Assembly (NCBI RefSeq): GCF_016863395.1
Contig: NZ_BOOU01000081.1
Location: 20,610-84,609 of the forward strand
Reading direction: 5' to 3'
DNA: 64,000 bases
Origin: Sphaerisporangium rufum
GTDB taxonomy: Bacteria; Actinomycetota; Actinomycetes; Streptosporangiales; Streptosporangiaceae
Part shown: positions 50,701-63,936 of the stretch, in pieces
How positions within the stretch are numbered: position 1 is the stretch's first letter
Layout of the letters: the number at the start of each line of letters is the position of its first letter
Made by a program: the position numbers and the translations under genes
Notes under the pieces: generated by a model
Told to the model about the DNA's origin: nothing
Seen by the model: the letters and a program-made list of their open reading frames with translations, nothing else
Database searches by the model: none

Positions 50701-50968
50701 TGAGCCCGGTGTAGCCGGCGATCAGCGAGGCGTACCGGCCGAGCTGGTCGTCGGAGTGCCGCGGTTTGGTGCCGAGCGTCTGGTTGGCGAGGATGTCCAC
50801 CAGGGTGGCGTTGCCGTTCTGGCCGGGCGGCAGGATGTCCGCGCACTCGCCGAGGCAGTGGTCGTCGGGCGGGAAGGTCTCGGCCGAGGCGGGCACGACG
50901 GGGGGTGCCAGCGCCACGATCACGAGCGCGGACGCGACCGTGACCAGGCGCCGGAGGCGTGCGTGCAT
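47774..50968 (-). CDS. Secreted penicillin-acylase-family Ntn hydrolase with discoidin-like C-terminus
   Basis: This 1064-residue protein has a Sec signal (residues 1-29, ending PASA). The penicillin amidase body shows PDVTIVRDRATGVPHITGTT, MFGAGYAGAQDRLWVMDLMR and the self-cleavage site before Ser386 in HMSNAVVVSA; the Ser becomes the N-terminal nucleophile of the beta chain. Residues about 925-1064 form an F5/8 type C (discoidin) fold: NLARGRAAKASST, AVDGDPATRWSSN, WLRVDLGAARTVARVVLRWE. Family members hydrolyse amide bonds of penicillins, acyl-homoserine lactones or related N-acyl compounds; the substrate here is unknown. The discoidin part suggests binding to cell-surface sugar. Multiple cysteines suggest disulfides. 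Confidence 0.88.
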   Translation of the reverse strand: MHARLRRLVTVASALVIVALAPPVVPASAETFPPDDHCLGECADILPPGQNGNATLVDILANQTLGTKPRHSDDQLGRYASLIAGYTGLTGEQVSSFFNDASFGVPDGRVESTVSPRPDVTIVRDRATGVPHITGTTREGTMFGAGYAGAQDRLWVMDLMRHVGRGELTPFAGGAPGNRALEQSVWRNSPYTEDDLQAQIDRLRDSGGRGAQLYADVRDYIAGINAYIDHCMAARDCPGEYVLTGHMDAVTNAGGPERFTMTDLVAISGVIGGLFGGGGGAEMRSALARVAARARYGTAAGDQVWAAFRAQNDPEATLTLHAGQSFPSGAAPAGATGVVLPDAATTAPVDLTRNETGSATTAATATTAGDGVLGGLTVDGAKPHMSNAVVVSAAESASGHPIAVFGPQTGYFAPQLLMLQELSGPGIRARGAAFAGLNLYVLLGRGTDYAWSATSSGQDITDTYALELCEPGGGTPTTASTHYLYRGACTAMETLRKTNSWKPTVADTTAAGSYDLVIERTKYGLVTWRGTVGGRPTAFAELRATYRHEADSAIGFMMFNDPAQMGDAAAFRASAANIRFAFNWFWVDSAHTAYYMSGDTPVRSPVSDPNLPMAADAAHEWSGYDPDTTTAAYTPPSAHPQAVDQDYFVSWNNKQAKDYGAADGNFSFGPVHRADLLDAPVKAALAGAGKLDKAGTVKIMADAAITDLRGRRVLPDLLRVIGASVDDPALAGAVAKLSAWAAAGARRVEATPGGHAYQHADAIRIFDAWWPRLVRAQFRPELGDGLYQSLVNALQINESPSGLQQGETAGGPASANEAQPHKGSAFQYGWWGYVSKDLRRVLGDPVAGPLPRGYCGGGTVAGCRTVLLDSLAGALAEPAAVTYPGDDSCAAGDQWCADAIRHSPLGGIKQSLISWQNRPTYQQVVSFPAHRGDPVANLARGRAAKASSTELLILYPAANAVDGDPATRWSSNRSDDQWLRVDLGAARTVARVVLRWEAAYGKAYEVQTSADGSNWTTVYATATGDGGVDNVTFAPVSARYVRMRGITRGTSYGYSLYELEAYSR

Positions 50969-50984
50969 GGGGAGCCTCCAAACA

Positions 50985-51038
50985 TGAGGCGTGCTCGAAT
51001 GTTGCGAGGAACATACGCTCGCCTCACCACCGGATCAA
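50985..51038 (-). promoter_or_regulatory. Promoter and inverted repeat of the acylase gene
   Basis: On the minus strand TTGATC (51038-51033) and TATGTT (51015-51010) are exactly 17 bp apart, predicting a start near 51003. An imperfect inverted repeat with outer arms TGAGGCG/CGCCTCA (50985-51026) and inner arms ATGTT/AACAT covers the -10 and start point, a plausible operator. The acylase therefore need not depend on the inhibitor gene upstream. Confidence 0.6.
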
Positions 51039-51095
51039 TGGGCCCGGTGATATCCGCCCGCTCTCGTGCCCGGCCGGGCCTCGGTGGCGGGCGCG

Positions 51096-51533
51096 TCAGA
51101 AGAGGGCGACCACGCCGAGGTTGCGGTTCATCTCGCAGGCGTTCCCGTAGACCCGCAGGGACCGGACCGTCTTGCCGTCCCATTTGCCGGTGGACAGCAC
51201 GGTGACCGGATCGTATTCGTCCGGGCATACGACGTTCCGCCGCGGGACGAGCCGGAGCAGATCGCCCTGGACCGGCGTGAGCACCGCGCAGGCGGCCGCC
51301 GGATATGGATGGGTTCCACCCGGCGGCGCGCAGGTCAGCAGGGCCACCCGGTCCGGTGGCCAGGGGATCACACCCGGTGTCCTGGCGAGCAGCAGCCAGC
51401 GGGGGAAGGTCGCGGCGGGCGGTGCCGGGATGGCCGGCCGGGCCGGCGCGGGGGCGGGGATGGCCGCGGTGAGCAGGATGGCGGGTACGGCCAGCAGGGC
51501 GGTGCGCGCGGCGGCCCTGTTCCTACCGGCCAT
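51096..51533 (-). CDS. Subtilisin-inhibitor-like (SSI family) secreted protein A
   Basis: This 145-residue protein has a signal peptide (about residues 1-32). The mature part has the SSI pattern: four cysteines (68, 82, 103, 133) matching the two SSI disulfides, TCAPPGGTHPYPAAAC, CPDEYDPVTVLSTGKWDGK and a final hydrophobic GVVALF. SSI proteins block subtilisin-like proteases by the loop after the third cysteine. Aligned to the SSI sequence CPMVYDP, the P1 residue here is Asp105 and P1' is Glu106, unlike the usual Met or Lys. The ATG at 51533 follows GGGAGGG. A divergent relative begins at 51832. Confidence 0.85.
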   Translation of the reverse strand: MAGRNRAAARTALLAVPAILLTAAIPAPAPARPAIPAPPAATFPRWLLLARTPGVIPWPPDRVALLTCAPPGGTHPYPAAACAVLTPVQGDLLRLVPRRNVVCPDEYDPVTVLSTGKWDGKTVRSLRVYGNACEMNRNLGVVALF

Positions 51534-51772
51534 GGTCCCTCCCGTCCCGGGTGACAGTGGCCCAAGTCTGCGGGCCGGCGGCGCGGTCGCCGGCGCGACA
51601 CCCCGGTACGGATATCGCGATTTTGCCCGCCCATGCCGCCGCATCACGAACCATCGTGGCCGTCCGGCAGGGACGGGCGTCCGATCCTCGGACCTGTCCT
51701 TTCATTCCGCGAAGGGATCGCTACCGTCCCTTTACCCCTGGTGCGGGCGGTTCCGGCACGCCGGTCGGCAGA

Positions 51773-51815
51773 CTGGAGCCGCTGGAGCCGCTGGAGCCGC
51801 TGGAGCCGCTGGAGG
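51773..51815. repeat. 9-bp tandem repeat before inhibitor B
   Basis: CTGGAGCCG is repeated four times exactly at 51773-51808, with a partial fifth copy to 51815. It lies in the leader of inhibitor gene B, between about 20 and 60 bases before its start codon. No other gene is seen in the 298-base divergent region. Confidence 0.9.
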
Positions 51816-51831
51816 CCGACGAGGAGGCGGG

Positions 51832-52239
51832 ATGCGACGGGTCGGGTGCCTGCTCGCCGCCGTCCTGCTCTGCTGGTCGCCGACCGCCTCCGCCGCCGAG
51901 CGTCCGGTGGCGCGCGCGGCACTCCCGGCCCCCAAGCGGTGGTTCTCCATCGGCGTCGGCCACGAGCTGCGATGGCCGCCGGTCCGGGCAGCCCTGGTCA
52001 CCTGCGAGCCGCTCGGCGGCACCCACCCGAACCCGGCGGCGGCCTGCACGAAGATCATCTCGGTGCGCGGGGACCTGGGCAGGCTCCCGACCCCGCCGCG
52101 CACCTTCTGCGTCGACGACTACGACCCCTACCTGGTGTACACCATGGGCACCTGGGACGGCGCGCAGCTCAGCAGCAGCCGGATCTTCACCAACCGCTGC
52201 TGGATGCAGAGCATCGCGGGCGTCCTGGTCAACTTCTGA
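51832..52239 (+). CDS. Subtilisin-inhibitor-like (SSI family) secreted protein B
   Basis: This 135-residue protein has a signal peptide (LLAAVLLCWSPTASA). Its mature part matches inhibitor A and SSI: cysteines 58, 72, 93 and 123, TCEPLGGTHPNPAAACTKI, CVDDYDPYLVYTMGTWDG, and a C-terminal GVLVNF. The predicted P1 is Asp95 and P1' Asp96, again acidic. The ATG at 51832 follows GAGGAGGCGG. It is divergent from inhibitor A and convergent with the acyl-CoA ligase gene. Paralogy with inhibitor A is clear, but the two are diverged enough not to be a recent duplication. Confidence 0.85.
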   Translation: MRRVGCLLAAVLLCWSPTASAAERPVARAALPAPKRWFSIGVGHELRWPPVRAALVTCEPLGGTHPNPAAACTKIISVRGDLGRLPTPPRTFCVDDYDPYLVYTMGTWDGAQLSSSRIFTNRCWMQSIAGVLVNF

Positions 52240-52312
52240 CCGGAGGGAGTGGGTGAGCGCCTTCCGGCGCGGGCCGACCCGCCCTCGGCCGCCATGCGCT
52301 GTGCCGGGGCGG

Positions 52313-53986
52313 TCAGCCGCCGAGGGTCTCCCGGCGCAGGTGGGTCTTGAGCACCTTCCCGCCCGGGTTGCGGGGCAGCTCCGCCTCGCGGAACCAGAAC
52401 CGCACCGGGATCTTGAACGGGGCGAGCGTGCCGGCCAGGAACCCGCGCAGTTCCTCGGCGGTCGCCGCGGCGCCCGGCCGCAGCCGTACCACCGCGCCGA
52501 CCTGCTCGCCGAGCTCCTCGTCCGGGATGCCGATCACCGCCACGTCGTCCACCGCCGGGTGCTCGAACAGCGCCGCCTCCACCTCGGCGCAGTACACGTT
52601 CTCGCCACCGCGGATGACCATGTCCTTGGCCCGGTCGACGACGTAGACGTATCCCTCCTGGTCCACCTTGACCAGGTCGCCGGTGTGCAGCCACCCGTCC
52701 ACGAACGTCTCGGCGGTCGCCTGCGGCCGCTCCCAGTAGCCCTGGATCACATTGGGGCCGCGCATGCACAGCTCGCCGACCTCGCCGACCGGCACCTCCT
52801 GGCCGAGCGGGTCGGTCACCCGCACGTCGCAGACGGCCACCGGCAGGCCGATGCTGTCCGGCCTGGCCTCGTAGGCCGGACCGCTGTTGATGATGGCCAG
52901 CGCGGTGGTCTCGGTCATGCCGTACCCGTTGGAGGCCTGGCGCCGGGGCAGCCGGTCGCCGATCCGCTCCAGCAGCTTGGGCGGTGCCGGTGCGCCGCCA
53001 TAGCTGATCCCGCCAAGGCTGGATATGTCGTACTTGTCGAGGTCGGGGTGCGAGAGCAGCTGCCAGGCGTTGGTCGGCACGCCGGTGATCAGGGTCACCT
53101 TCTCGCGCTCGACGAGCGAAAGGGCCTGTCCCGCGTCCCACCGGTACATCAGTACGATCCCGCCGCCGGTGAACAGGGTCGGCACGAGCACCGCGAAACA
53201 GCCGGTGGCGTGGAACAGCGGCACGGTGAGCAGGGTGACCCGGCGGGCCCCGGCCGCCTCCGCCGGGTCCTTGCCGGCCATGGCCACGCTGCGCATCAGG
53301 GCGTAGGCGACCGACATCGGCGCCTGGCCGAGGTTGCGGTGACTGCCGAGGGCGCCCTTGGGGTGGCCGGTGGTGCCGGAGGTGTAGAAGATCGTCGCCG
53401 GGTCCTCCGGTCCGATCTCGACGGCCGGCAGGGCCACCTCGGCCCGTACCTCGCCGAGCGCCTCCGCCCAGCTCCGGGCGCCGGGCGGCAGCTCGCCGGC
53501 CGGCCGGGTGACGATCATGGGCACCGCGGTGCCGCGCAGCCGCTCGGCCCGCTCCCCGTCGGCGATCACCAGGCACGCGCCGGAGTCCGACAGGCCGTAC
53601 TCCAGTTCGGGCGTGGTCCACCAGGCGTTCAGCGGCACGGCCACCGCGCCGGCGGCGAGCACCGCGGAGAAGGAGACGATCCACTCGGGATAGTTGCGCA
53701 TCGCGATGGCCACCCGGTCGCCCTTGCGCACCCCGAACTCGGTGACCAGCCGGCCGGCGAGGGTGGCCGCGCGGCAGAAGTGCTCCTCGTAGGTGATCCG
53801 CTCGTCCTCGTACGCGACGAACACCGCCTCCCCCTGGAACCGGCTGTTCTCCAGCAGGGAGCGGAAGGTGGTCGGGGCGTGTTTCCAGGTCCGGATCCGC
53901 GTCCCGCCGACCTCGATCTCCTCCATCTCGAACAGCTGGCCGGGCGCGGTGAGCGCCGCACGGATCTGGTCATGGCTGGCGGACAT
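52313..53986 (-). CDS. Acyl-CoA synthetase (class I adenylate-forming enzyme)
   Basis: This 557-residue ligase activates a carboxylic acid with ATP and joins it to CoA. The AMP-binding signature is TIFYTSGTTGHPKGALGSH (around residue 200), with YGMTETTALA, GWLHTGDLVKVDQEGYVYVV and DRAKDMVIRGGENVYCAEVE, and the C-terminal catalytic Lys in PGGKVLKTHLR. It resembles medium/long-chain fatty-acyl-CoA ligases; the chain length cannot be judged. The ATG at 53986 lacks a strong Shine-Dalgarno sequence. Its promoter carries a near-perfect palindrome. Confidence 0.92.
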   Translation of the reverse strand: MSASHDQIRAALTAPGQLFEMEEIEVGGTRIRTWKHAPTTFRSLLENSRFQGEAVFVAYEDERITYEEHFCRAATLAGRLVTEFGVRKGDRVAIAMRNYPEWIVSFSAVLAAGAVAVPLNAWWTTPELEYGLSDSGACLVIADGERAERLRGTAVPMIVTRPAGELPPGARSWAEALGEVRAEVALPAVEIGPEDPATIFYTSGTTGHPKGALGSHRNLGQAPMSVAYALMRSVAMAGKDPAEAAGARRVTLLTVPLFHATGCFAVLVPTLFTGGGIVLMYRWDAGQALSLVEREKVTLITGVPTNAWQLLSHPDLDKYDISSLGGISYGGAPAPPKLLERIGDRLPRRQASNGYGMTETTALAIINSGPAYEARPDSIGLPVAVCDVRVTDPLGQEVPVGEVGELCMRGPNVIQGYWERPQATAETFVDGWLHTGDLVKVDQEGYVYVVDRAKDMVIRGGENVYCAEVEAALFEHPAVDDVAVIGIPDEELGEQVGAVVRLRPGAAATAEELRGFLAGTLAPFKIPVRFWFREAELPRNPGGKVLKTHLRRETLGG

Positions 53987-54029
53987 GCGCGCTGACTCCC
54001 TGGGGTACGAGTTGCGTGGCCTGACCGCG

Positions 54030-54059
54030 ACGATACCGACCGGTTGGTACGCCGGACAA
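54030..54059 (-). promoter_or_regulatory. Acyl-CoA synthetase promoter with palindrome in the spacer
   Basis: On the minus strand TTGTCC (54059-54054) and TATCGT (54035-54030) are 18 bp apart. TACCGACCGGTTGGTA at 54034-54049 is a 16-bp palindrome with one mismatch that fills the spacer, as expected for a TetR-type repressor site. No regulator gene adjoins it. Confidence 0.6.
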
Positions 54060-54067
54060 AGGGCTGA

Positions 54068-55268
<1,201 letters not shown>

Positions 55269-55272
<4 letters not shown>

Positions 55273-56416
55273 GCGTCACCGCCCCCCTCGGTTTCCGCGC
55301 GGCCGGCGTGGCCGCGGGCCTCAAGGCGCCCGGTGCCCGCGACCTGGCCCTGGTCGTCAACGACGGCCCCTCCCGGGCCGCCGCCGGCGTCTTCACCCGC
55401 AACCGCGTCCAGGCCGCCCCCGTGCTGTGGTCGCGGCAGGTGCTCACCGGCGGGCGGGTCCGGGCCGTCGTGCTCAACTCCGGCGGCGCCAACGCCTGCA
55501 CCGGCCCGGCCGGATTCCAGGACACCCACGCCACCGCCGAGAAGGTCGCCGGCGTACTCGACGACTCGGCCGGCGAGATCGCCGTCTGCTCCACCGGCCT
55601 GATCGGCGAGCGGCTCCCGATGGACGCACTGCTGCCCGGGGTGGACCTGGCCGCCGCCCAGCTGTCCCGGGACGGCGGGCTGGCCGCCGCGGACGCCATC
55701 CGCACCACCGACACGGTCAGCAAGATCTCCTTCCGCCGCGGCGACGGCTACATGGTCGGCGGCATGGCCAAGGGCGCCGGCATGCTCGCCCCCGCCATGG
55801 CCACCATGCTCGCCGTCGTGACCACCGACGCCGACGTCCCGGCCGCCGAGCTCGACCGGGTGCTGCGCGCCGCCGTCCGGGTCACCTTCGACCGGCTGGA
55901 CACCGACGGCTGCATGTCCACCAACGACACCGTCCTGCTGCTGGCCAGCGGCGCCGCCGGCCGCACCCCCGACCCGGCCGAGTTCGAGCGCCGGGTCACC
56001 GAGGTCTGCGCCGACCTGGCCCGCCAGCTGCTGGTCGACGCCGAGGGCGCCACCAAGGCCATCGCCATCGAGGTGGTCGGCGCCGCCACCGAGGACGACG
56101 CGGTCACCGTCGGCCGGGCGGTCGCCCGGTCCAACCTGTTCAAGTGCGCCGTGCATGGCGAGGACCCCAACTGGGGCCGCGTCCTGTCGGCGGTCGGCAC
56201 CACCGACGCCGCCTTCGAGCCCGAGCGGGTCAACATCGCCATCAACGGCGTGTGGGTCTGCCGCGGCGGCGCGGCCGGCGACGACCGCCGCAAGGTCGAC
56301 CTGCGCCCGCGGGACGTGACCGTCACCGTCGACCTGTCCGCCGGGCCGCACAGTGCCACCGTGCACACCACCGACCTGACCGCGGAGTACGTCCACGAGA
56401 ACTCGGCGTACTCCAC

Positions 56417-56420
<4 letters not shown>
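55269..56420 (+). CDS. argJ: Bifunctional ornithine acetyltransferase/N-acetylglutamate synthase
   Basis: This 383-residue enzyme recycles the acetyl group between ornithine and glutamate. Self-cleavage before the Thr in MATMLA (residue near 180) generates the nucleophile. [17 protein letters not shown] and [18 protein letters not shown] are family motifs. The start is GTG 55269 with AAGGGAG upstream. The stop overlaps argB. With argJ, the operon needs no separate argE. Confidence 0.96.
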
Positions 56421-59968
<3,548 letters not shown>

Positions 59969-60082
59969 GCCGAACATGCCGCTCTTAGCGCGGTAATCCT
60001 GACGAAAGCGCAGACAAATGACAGACGGCACGGAATTCGCCCGCGCCGGCGACCCCGGCACCACCGCGGCCGGCGGACCGGT

Positions 60083-60121
60083 CATGATCATGGCCGTCGC
60101 GGTGCCCGGTTGGGCTAGGGT
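60083..60121 (+). promoter_or_regulatory. Candidate argH promoter with palindrome
   Basis: TAGGGT at 60116-60121 is a plausible -10 for argH. The perfect palindrome CATGATCATG (60083-60092) lies in the -35 region and may be an ArgR-related site. No clear -35 is seen. The rest of the 189-base argR-argH gap holds nothing recognisable, notably no argG. Confidence 0.35.
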
Positions 60122-60157
60122 CGCGGATTGAGCGTCGTACCAGAGATGAGGAGAACG

Positions 60158-61585
60158 GTGGCTGAGGGTGGCAAGCCCATGCGGTTGTGGGGCGGCAGAT
60201 TCGAGGGCGGGCCGGCGGACGCGCTGACCCGGCTGTCGGTGAGCGTACAGTTCGACTGGCGGCTCGCGCCGTACGATCTGCTGGCGTCCCGGGCGCACGC
60301 CAGGGTGCTGCACCGCGCCGGCCTGCTGGACGCCGCGGAGCTCGAGCGGATGCTCGGCGCGCTGGACGACCTGGAGCAGGCCTGCCGGTCGGGCGCCTTC
60401 CGCCCCGCTGTGGCCGACGAGGACGTGCACACCGCCCTGGAGCGCGGCCTGCTCGAACGGCTCGGCTCGCTCGGCGGCAAGCTGCGCGCCGGCCGCAGCC
60501 GCAACGACCAGGTCGCGACCGACCTGCGCCTGTACCTGCGCGACCACGTCCGCCACATCGTGTCCCGGCTGGTCGAGCTGGAGACGGCGCTGATGAGCCA
60601 GGCCGAGCAGCACGCCGCCACCGCGGCGCCCGGGATGACGCACCTGCAGCACGCCCAGCCGGTCTCGTTCGGCCACCAGCTCCTCGCGCACGTGCACGCG
60701 ATCGCCCGCGACGTCGACCGGCTGCGCGACTGGGACCGGCGTGCCGCCGTCTCCCCGCTCGGCGCCGGCGCGCTCGCCGGCTCGTCCCTACCGCTCGATC
60801 CGCAGGCCGTCGCCGCCGAGCTCGGCTTCGACTCCGCGGCCGCCAACTCGATGGACGCGGTCGCCGATCGCGACTTCGCCGCCGAGTTCCTGTTCTGCGC
60901 GGCCATGATCGGCGTGCATCTGTCCCGGCTGGGCGAGGAGATCGTCCTGTGGGCCTCTCAGGAGTTCCGCTGGATCGAGATGGACGACGCCTACTCCACC
61001 GGGTCGTCGATCATGCCGCAGAAGAAGAACCCCGACGTCGCCGAGCTGGCGCGCGGTAAGTCCGGCCGGCTGATCGGTGGCCTGACGGCCCTGCTGACCA
61101 CCCTCAAGGGCCTGCCGCTCACCTACAACCGCGACCTGCAGGAGGACAAGGAGCCGGTCTTCGACGCCGTCGACACCCTGCTGCTGGTGCTGCCCGCGGT
61201 CTCCGGGCTGGTCGCCACCATGCGGGTGAACACCGCGCGCCTGGAGGCGTCCGCCCCCGACGGGTTCGCGCTGGCCACCGACCTGGCCGAGCTGCTGGTA
61301 CGCCGGGGCGTGCCCTTCCGGGACGCGCACGAGGCCGTCGGCCACCTGGTCGTCTGGTGCCAGGTCAACGACACCATCCTGGAGCGGCTCACCGAGGCCG
61401 ACCTCGCCAAGATCTCGCCGCACTTCGCCGAGGCCGGCGCCGAAGCCCTCGCCGTGCTGAACGTGCAGGGCGCGCTCGCCGCCCGCAAGGCGCACGGCGG
61501 CACCGCGCCGGACCGGGTGCGCGACCAGCTGGTCGCGCTGCGCGAGACCGTCGACGGGCAGGCCGCGTGGGCGAGCGGATCCTAG
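60158..61585 (+). CDS. argH: Argininosuccinate lyase
   Basis: This 475-residue enzyme splits argininosuccinate into arginine and fumarate. [56 protein letters not shown] (catalytic His), and the superfamily signature [16 protein letters not shown] are all present. GTG 60158 follows GAGGAG, preferred to an upstream GTG-like start at 60128. Its end overlaps the next gene by 19 bases. Confidence 0.96.
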   Translation: MAEGGKPMRLWGGRFEGGPADALTRLSVSVQFDWRLAPYDLLASRAHARVLHRAGLLDAAELERMLGALDDLEQACRSGAFRPAVADEDVHTALERGLLERLGSLGGKLRAGRSRNDQVATDLRLYLRDHVRHIVSRLVELETALMSQAEQHAATAAPGMTHLQHAQPVSFGHQLLAHVHAIARDVDRLRDWDRRAAVSPLGAGALAGSSLPLDPQAVAAELGFDSAAANSMDAVADRDFAAEFLFCAAMIGVHLSRLGEEIVLWASQEFRWIEMDDAYSTGSSIMPQKKNPDVAELARGKSGRLIGGLTALLTTLKGLPLTYNRDLQEDKEPVFDAVDTLLLVLPAVSGLVATMRVNTARLEASAPDGFALATDLAELLVRRGVPFRDAHEAVGHLVVWCQVNDTILERLTEADLAKISPHFAEAGAEALAVLNVQGALAARKAHGGTAPDRVRDQLVALRETVDGQAAWASGS

Positions 61586-62220
61586 CCCGCGACTTCTTCG
61601 ACCGGCCCGCGCCGGAGGTCGCCCCCGGCCTGCTGGGGCGGGTCCTGCGGCACGGGCCGGTCGCCGTGCGCCTCACCGAGGTCGAGGCGTACGGCCCGCC
61701 CGGCGCCGACCCCGCCTCGCACACCTACCGGGGGCGCACGCCGCGCAACGCCGTCATGTTCGGCCCGCCCGGCCACCTGTACGTCTACTTCACCTACGGC
61801 ATGCACTACTGCGCCAACCTGGTGTGCCTGCCCGAGGGCGAAGGGTCGGGCGTGCTGCTGCGCGCCGGCGAGGTGATCGAGGGCGCGGAGATCGCCCGTA
61901 CCCGCCGGCACCGGCCCGCCGACGCCGCCGCGCTCACCCGCCCCGGCCGGCCCCTTCCCGAACGCGACCTGGCCCGCGGGCCCGCCCGCCTCGCCGTCGC
62001 CCTCGGCATCCGGCGCGAGCACGACGGCGCCGACTGCTGTGCCGGACCGGAGCGGGAGTTCCAGATCCTGGAGGGCGAGCCGGTCGATCCGGCGCTGGTC
62101 CAGGCGGGGCCCCGTACCGGAGTCTCGTCCGCCGCCGACACCCCGTGGCGGTTCTGGGTGGCCGGCGACCCCACCGTCTCGCCGTATCGCAGGCACGTAC
62201 CGCGCACCAGGCCCGGCTGA
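61567..62220 (+). CDS. DNA-3-methyladenine glycosylase (AAG/MPG family)
   Basis: This 217-residue repair enzyme removes alkylated purines. Motifs are [20 protein letters not shown], the catalytic Glu region [20 protein letters not shown], and [20 protein letters not shown], matching the alkyladenine-glycosylase fold rather than AlkA. It starts with GTG 61567 within argH. The order argH-mpg-tyrS is also seen in other actinobacteria. An alternative later start is possible but would remove the first conserved strand. Confidence 0.92.
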   Translation: MGERILARDFFDRPAPEVAPGLLGRVLRHGPVAVRLTEVEAYGPPGADPASHTYRGRTPRNAVMFGPPGHLYVYFTYGMHYCANLVCLPEGEGSGVLLRAGEVIEGAEIARTRRHRPADAAALTRPGRPLPERDLARGPARLAVALGIRREHDGADCCAGPEREFQILEGEPVDPALVQAGPRTGVSSAADTPWRFWVAGDPTVSPYRRHVPRTRPG

Positions 62221-62332
62221 GAACGCCGCCCGCGGCCGGGCAAGTGGCGCGGGGGTCGGCGGATCGGGCAGGCTTGGAACACGGCGAAAGCCGCACCTCC
62301 ATCCACCGTACGAATGAACGAAGGCCAGGATC

Positions 62333-63598
62333 GTGACCGACATCCTCGATGACCTTGCGTGGCGCGGCCTGATCGCGCAGTCCACCGACCTCGACGCCCT
62401 CAGGACGGCGATGGCCGAAGGTCCGATCACGGTCTATTGCGGGTTCGATCCCACCGCGCCCTCCCTGCACGTGGGCAACCTGGTGCCGCTGCTCACCCTC
62501 ACCCGCATCCAGCGGGCCGGGCACCGGGCCATCGGCCTGGTCGGCGGGGCCACCGGCCTGATCGGCGATCCGAGCGGCAAGAGCGAGGAGCGTTCGCTCA
62601 ACTCCACCGACGTGGTCGCCGAATGGGTCAGCCGGATCCGCGTGCAGGTCGAGAAGTTCATCGACTTCTCCGATCCCGCCGCGGCCGTCCTGGTCAGCAA
62701 CCTCGACTGGACCGCCGGGCTGTCCGCGATCGACTTCCTGCGCGACGTCGGCAAGCACTTCCCGGTCAACCGGATGCTGGGACGGGAGGCGGTGTCGGCC
62801 CGGCTGGCCGGCGAAGGGCTGAGCTACACCGAGTTCAGCTACCAGATCCTGCAGGCGAACGACTACCTGGAGCTGCACCGGCGGCACGGGTGCACCCTGC
62901 AGATCGGTGGCAGCGACCAGTGGGGCAACATCACCGCCGGTTGCGACCTGATCCGCCGGGTGGCGGGCGCGCACGTGCACGCGCTGACCGTGCCCCTGAT
63001 CACCAAGGCGGACGGAACCAAGTTCGGCAAGACCGCCGGCGGCGCCGTCTGGCTGGACGCCGAGCTGACCTCGCCGTACGCCTTCTACCAGTTCTGGCTG
63101 AACGCCGACGACCGGGACGTGGTGAAGTTCCTCAAGATCTTCAGCTTCCGCTCGCGGGAGGAGATCGAGGCGCTGGAGAAGAGCGCGGCCGACCGGCCGG
63201 CCGCCCGGGAGGCACAGCGGGCCCTCGCCGAGGAGTTCACCACTCTGCTGCACGGGGCCGACGAGTGCGCCGCGGTGATCGCCGCCTCCGGCGCGCTGTT
63301 CGGCCAGGGCTCCCTCGCCGAGCTGCCGGAGCGTACGCTGTCGGCCGCGCTGGCCGAGGTGCCCAAGGCCGCCGTCCCCGCCCTCGGTGCCTCCTACGTC
63401 GACCTGCTGGCCGACAGCGGGCTGGTGGAGAGCAAGTCGGCGGCCCGCCGGGCGGTCAAGGAGGGCGGGGCCTACCTGAACAACGTGAAGATCACCGACG
63501 AGTCCTACGTGCCGGAGGCCGCCGACCTGCTGCACGGCCGGTTCCTGGTGCTGCGCCGGGGCAAGCGCGCCGTCGGTGGCGTCGAGGTGACCGCCTAG
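62333..63598 (+). CDS. tyrS: Tyrosyl-tRNA synthetase
   Basis: This 421-residue class I synthetase has a HIGH-like HVGN in [29 protein letters not shown] for tyrosine binding, a KMSKS-like KFGKT loop in [13 protein letters not shown], and a C-terminal S4 RNA-binding domain ([20 protein letters not shown]). The start is GTG 62333 with CAGGA upstream. No T-box leader is seen in the 112-base gap before it. Confidence 0.96.
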   Translation: MTDILDDLAWRGLIAQSTDLDALRTAMAEGPITVYCGFDPTAPSLHVGNLVPLLTLTRIQRAGHRAIGLVGGATGLIGDPSGKSEERSLNSTDVVAEWVSRIRVQVEKFIDFSDPAAAVLVSNLDWTAGLSAIDFLRDVGKHFPVNRMLGREAVSARLAGEGLSYTEFSYQILQANDYLELHRRHGCTLQIGGSDQWGNITAGCDLIRRVAGAHVHALTVPLITKADGTKFGKTAGGAVWLDAELTSPYAFYQFWLNADDRDVVKFLKIFSFRSREEIEALEKSAADRPAAREAQRALAEEFTTLLHGADECAAVIAASGALFGQGSLAELPERTLSAALAEVPKAAVPALGASYVDLLADSGLVESKSAARRAVKEGGAYLNNVKITDESYVPEAADLLHGRFLVLRRGKRAVGGVEVTA

Positions 63599-63634
63599 CG
63601 CCTGACGCGGAGCACCCGCCCGGCAAGCCACCAA

Positions 63635-63667
63635 GGACGCCCCCGGCCGCCGGCGCCGGGGGCGTCC
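63635..63667 (+). terminator. Hairpin after tyrS
   Basis: GGACGCCCCCGG (63635-63646) pairs perfectly with CCGGGGGCGTCC (63656-63667) around a nine-base loop. There is no T-tract. It probably ends tyrS transcription. Confidence 0.75.
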
Positions 63668-63754
63668 GCGCGTCCGGAAGTGACCCCGGTGTGGCCGCGA
63701 GGTGAGAGTTCACCCGGTCGACCAGGGCGGTCTCGCGGAGACCGGGATCTCGAT

Positions 63755-63783
63755 TTGACGGACCTTCCGGCGCCGCTTAATGT
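63755..63783 (+). promoter_or_regulatory. Strong sigma-70-type promoter P1
   Basis: TTGACG (63755-63760) and TAATGT (63778-63783) are separated by exactly 17 bp. It is the upstream one of two tandem promoters pointing out of the window. No start codon with ribosome site follows. Confidence 0.7.
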
Positions 63784-63936
63784 TCTTCTCGCCCCAAGGG
63801 ACGGCGGGCCGCCACTCCGGCGCCTGCTCCCGGGCATCCCGACCGAACCACTCACCGGGTTCTCCGTCTGTCGACGAAGGATCCGGTCTCGCGGTGCGTG
63901 TATCGGCTGTGTGTGACCTTTCGAACTTTTAAACGG

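Noticed and set aside
62221..62332. T-box leader before tyrS
   Set aside because: The gap is only 112 bases with no T-box sequence or specifier-loop structure visible.
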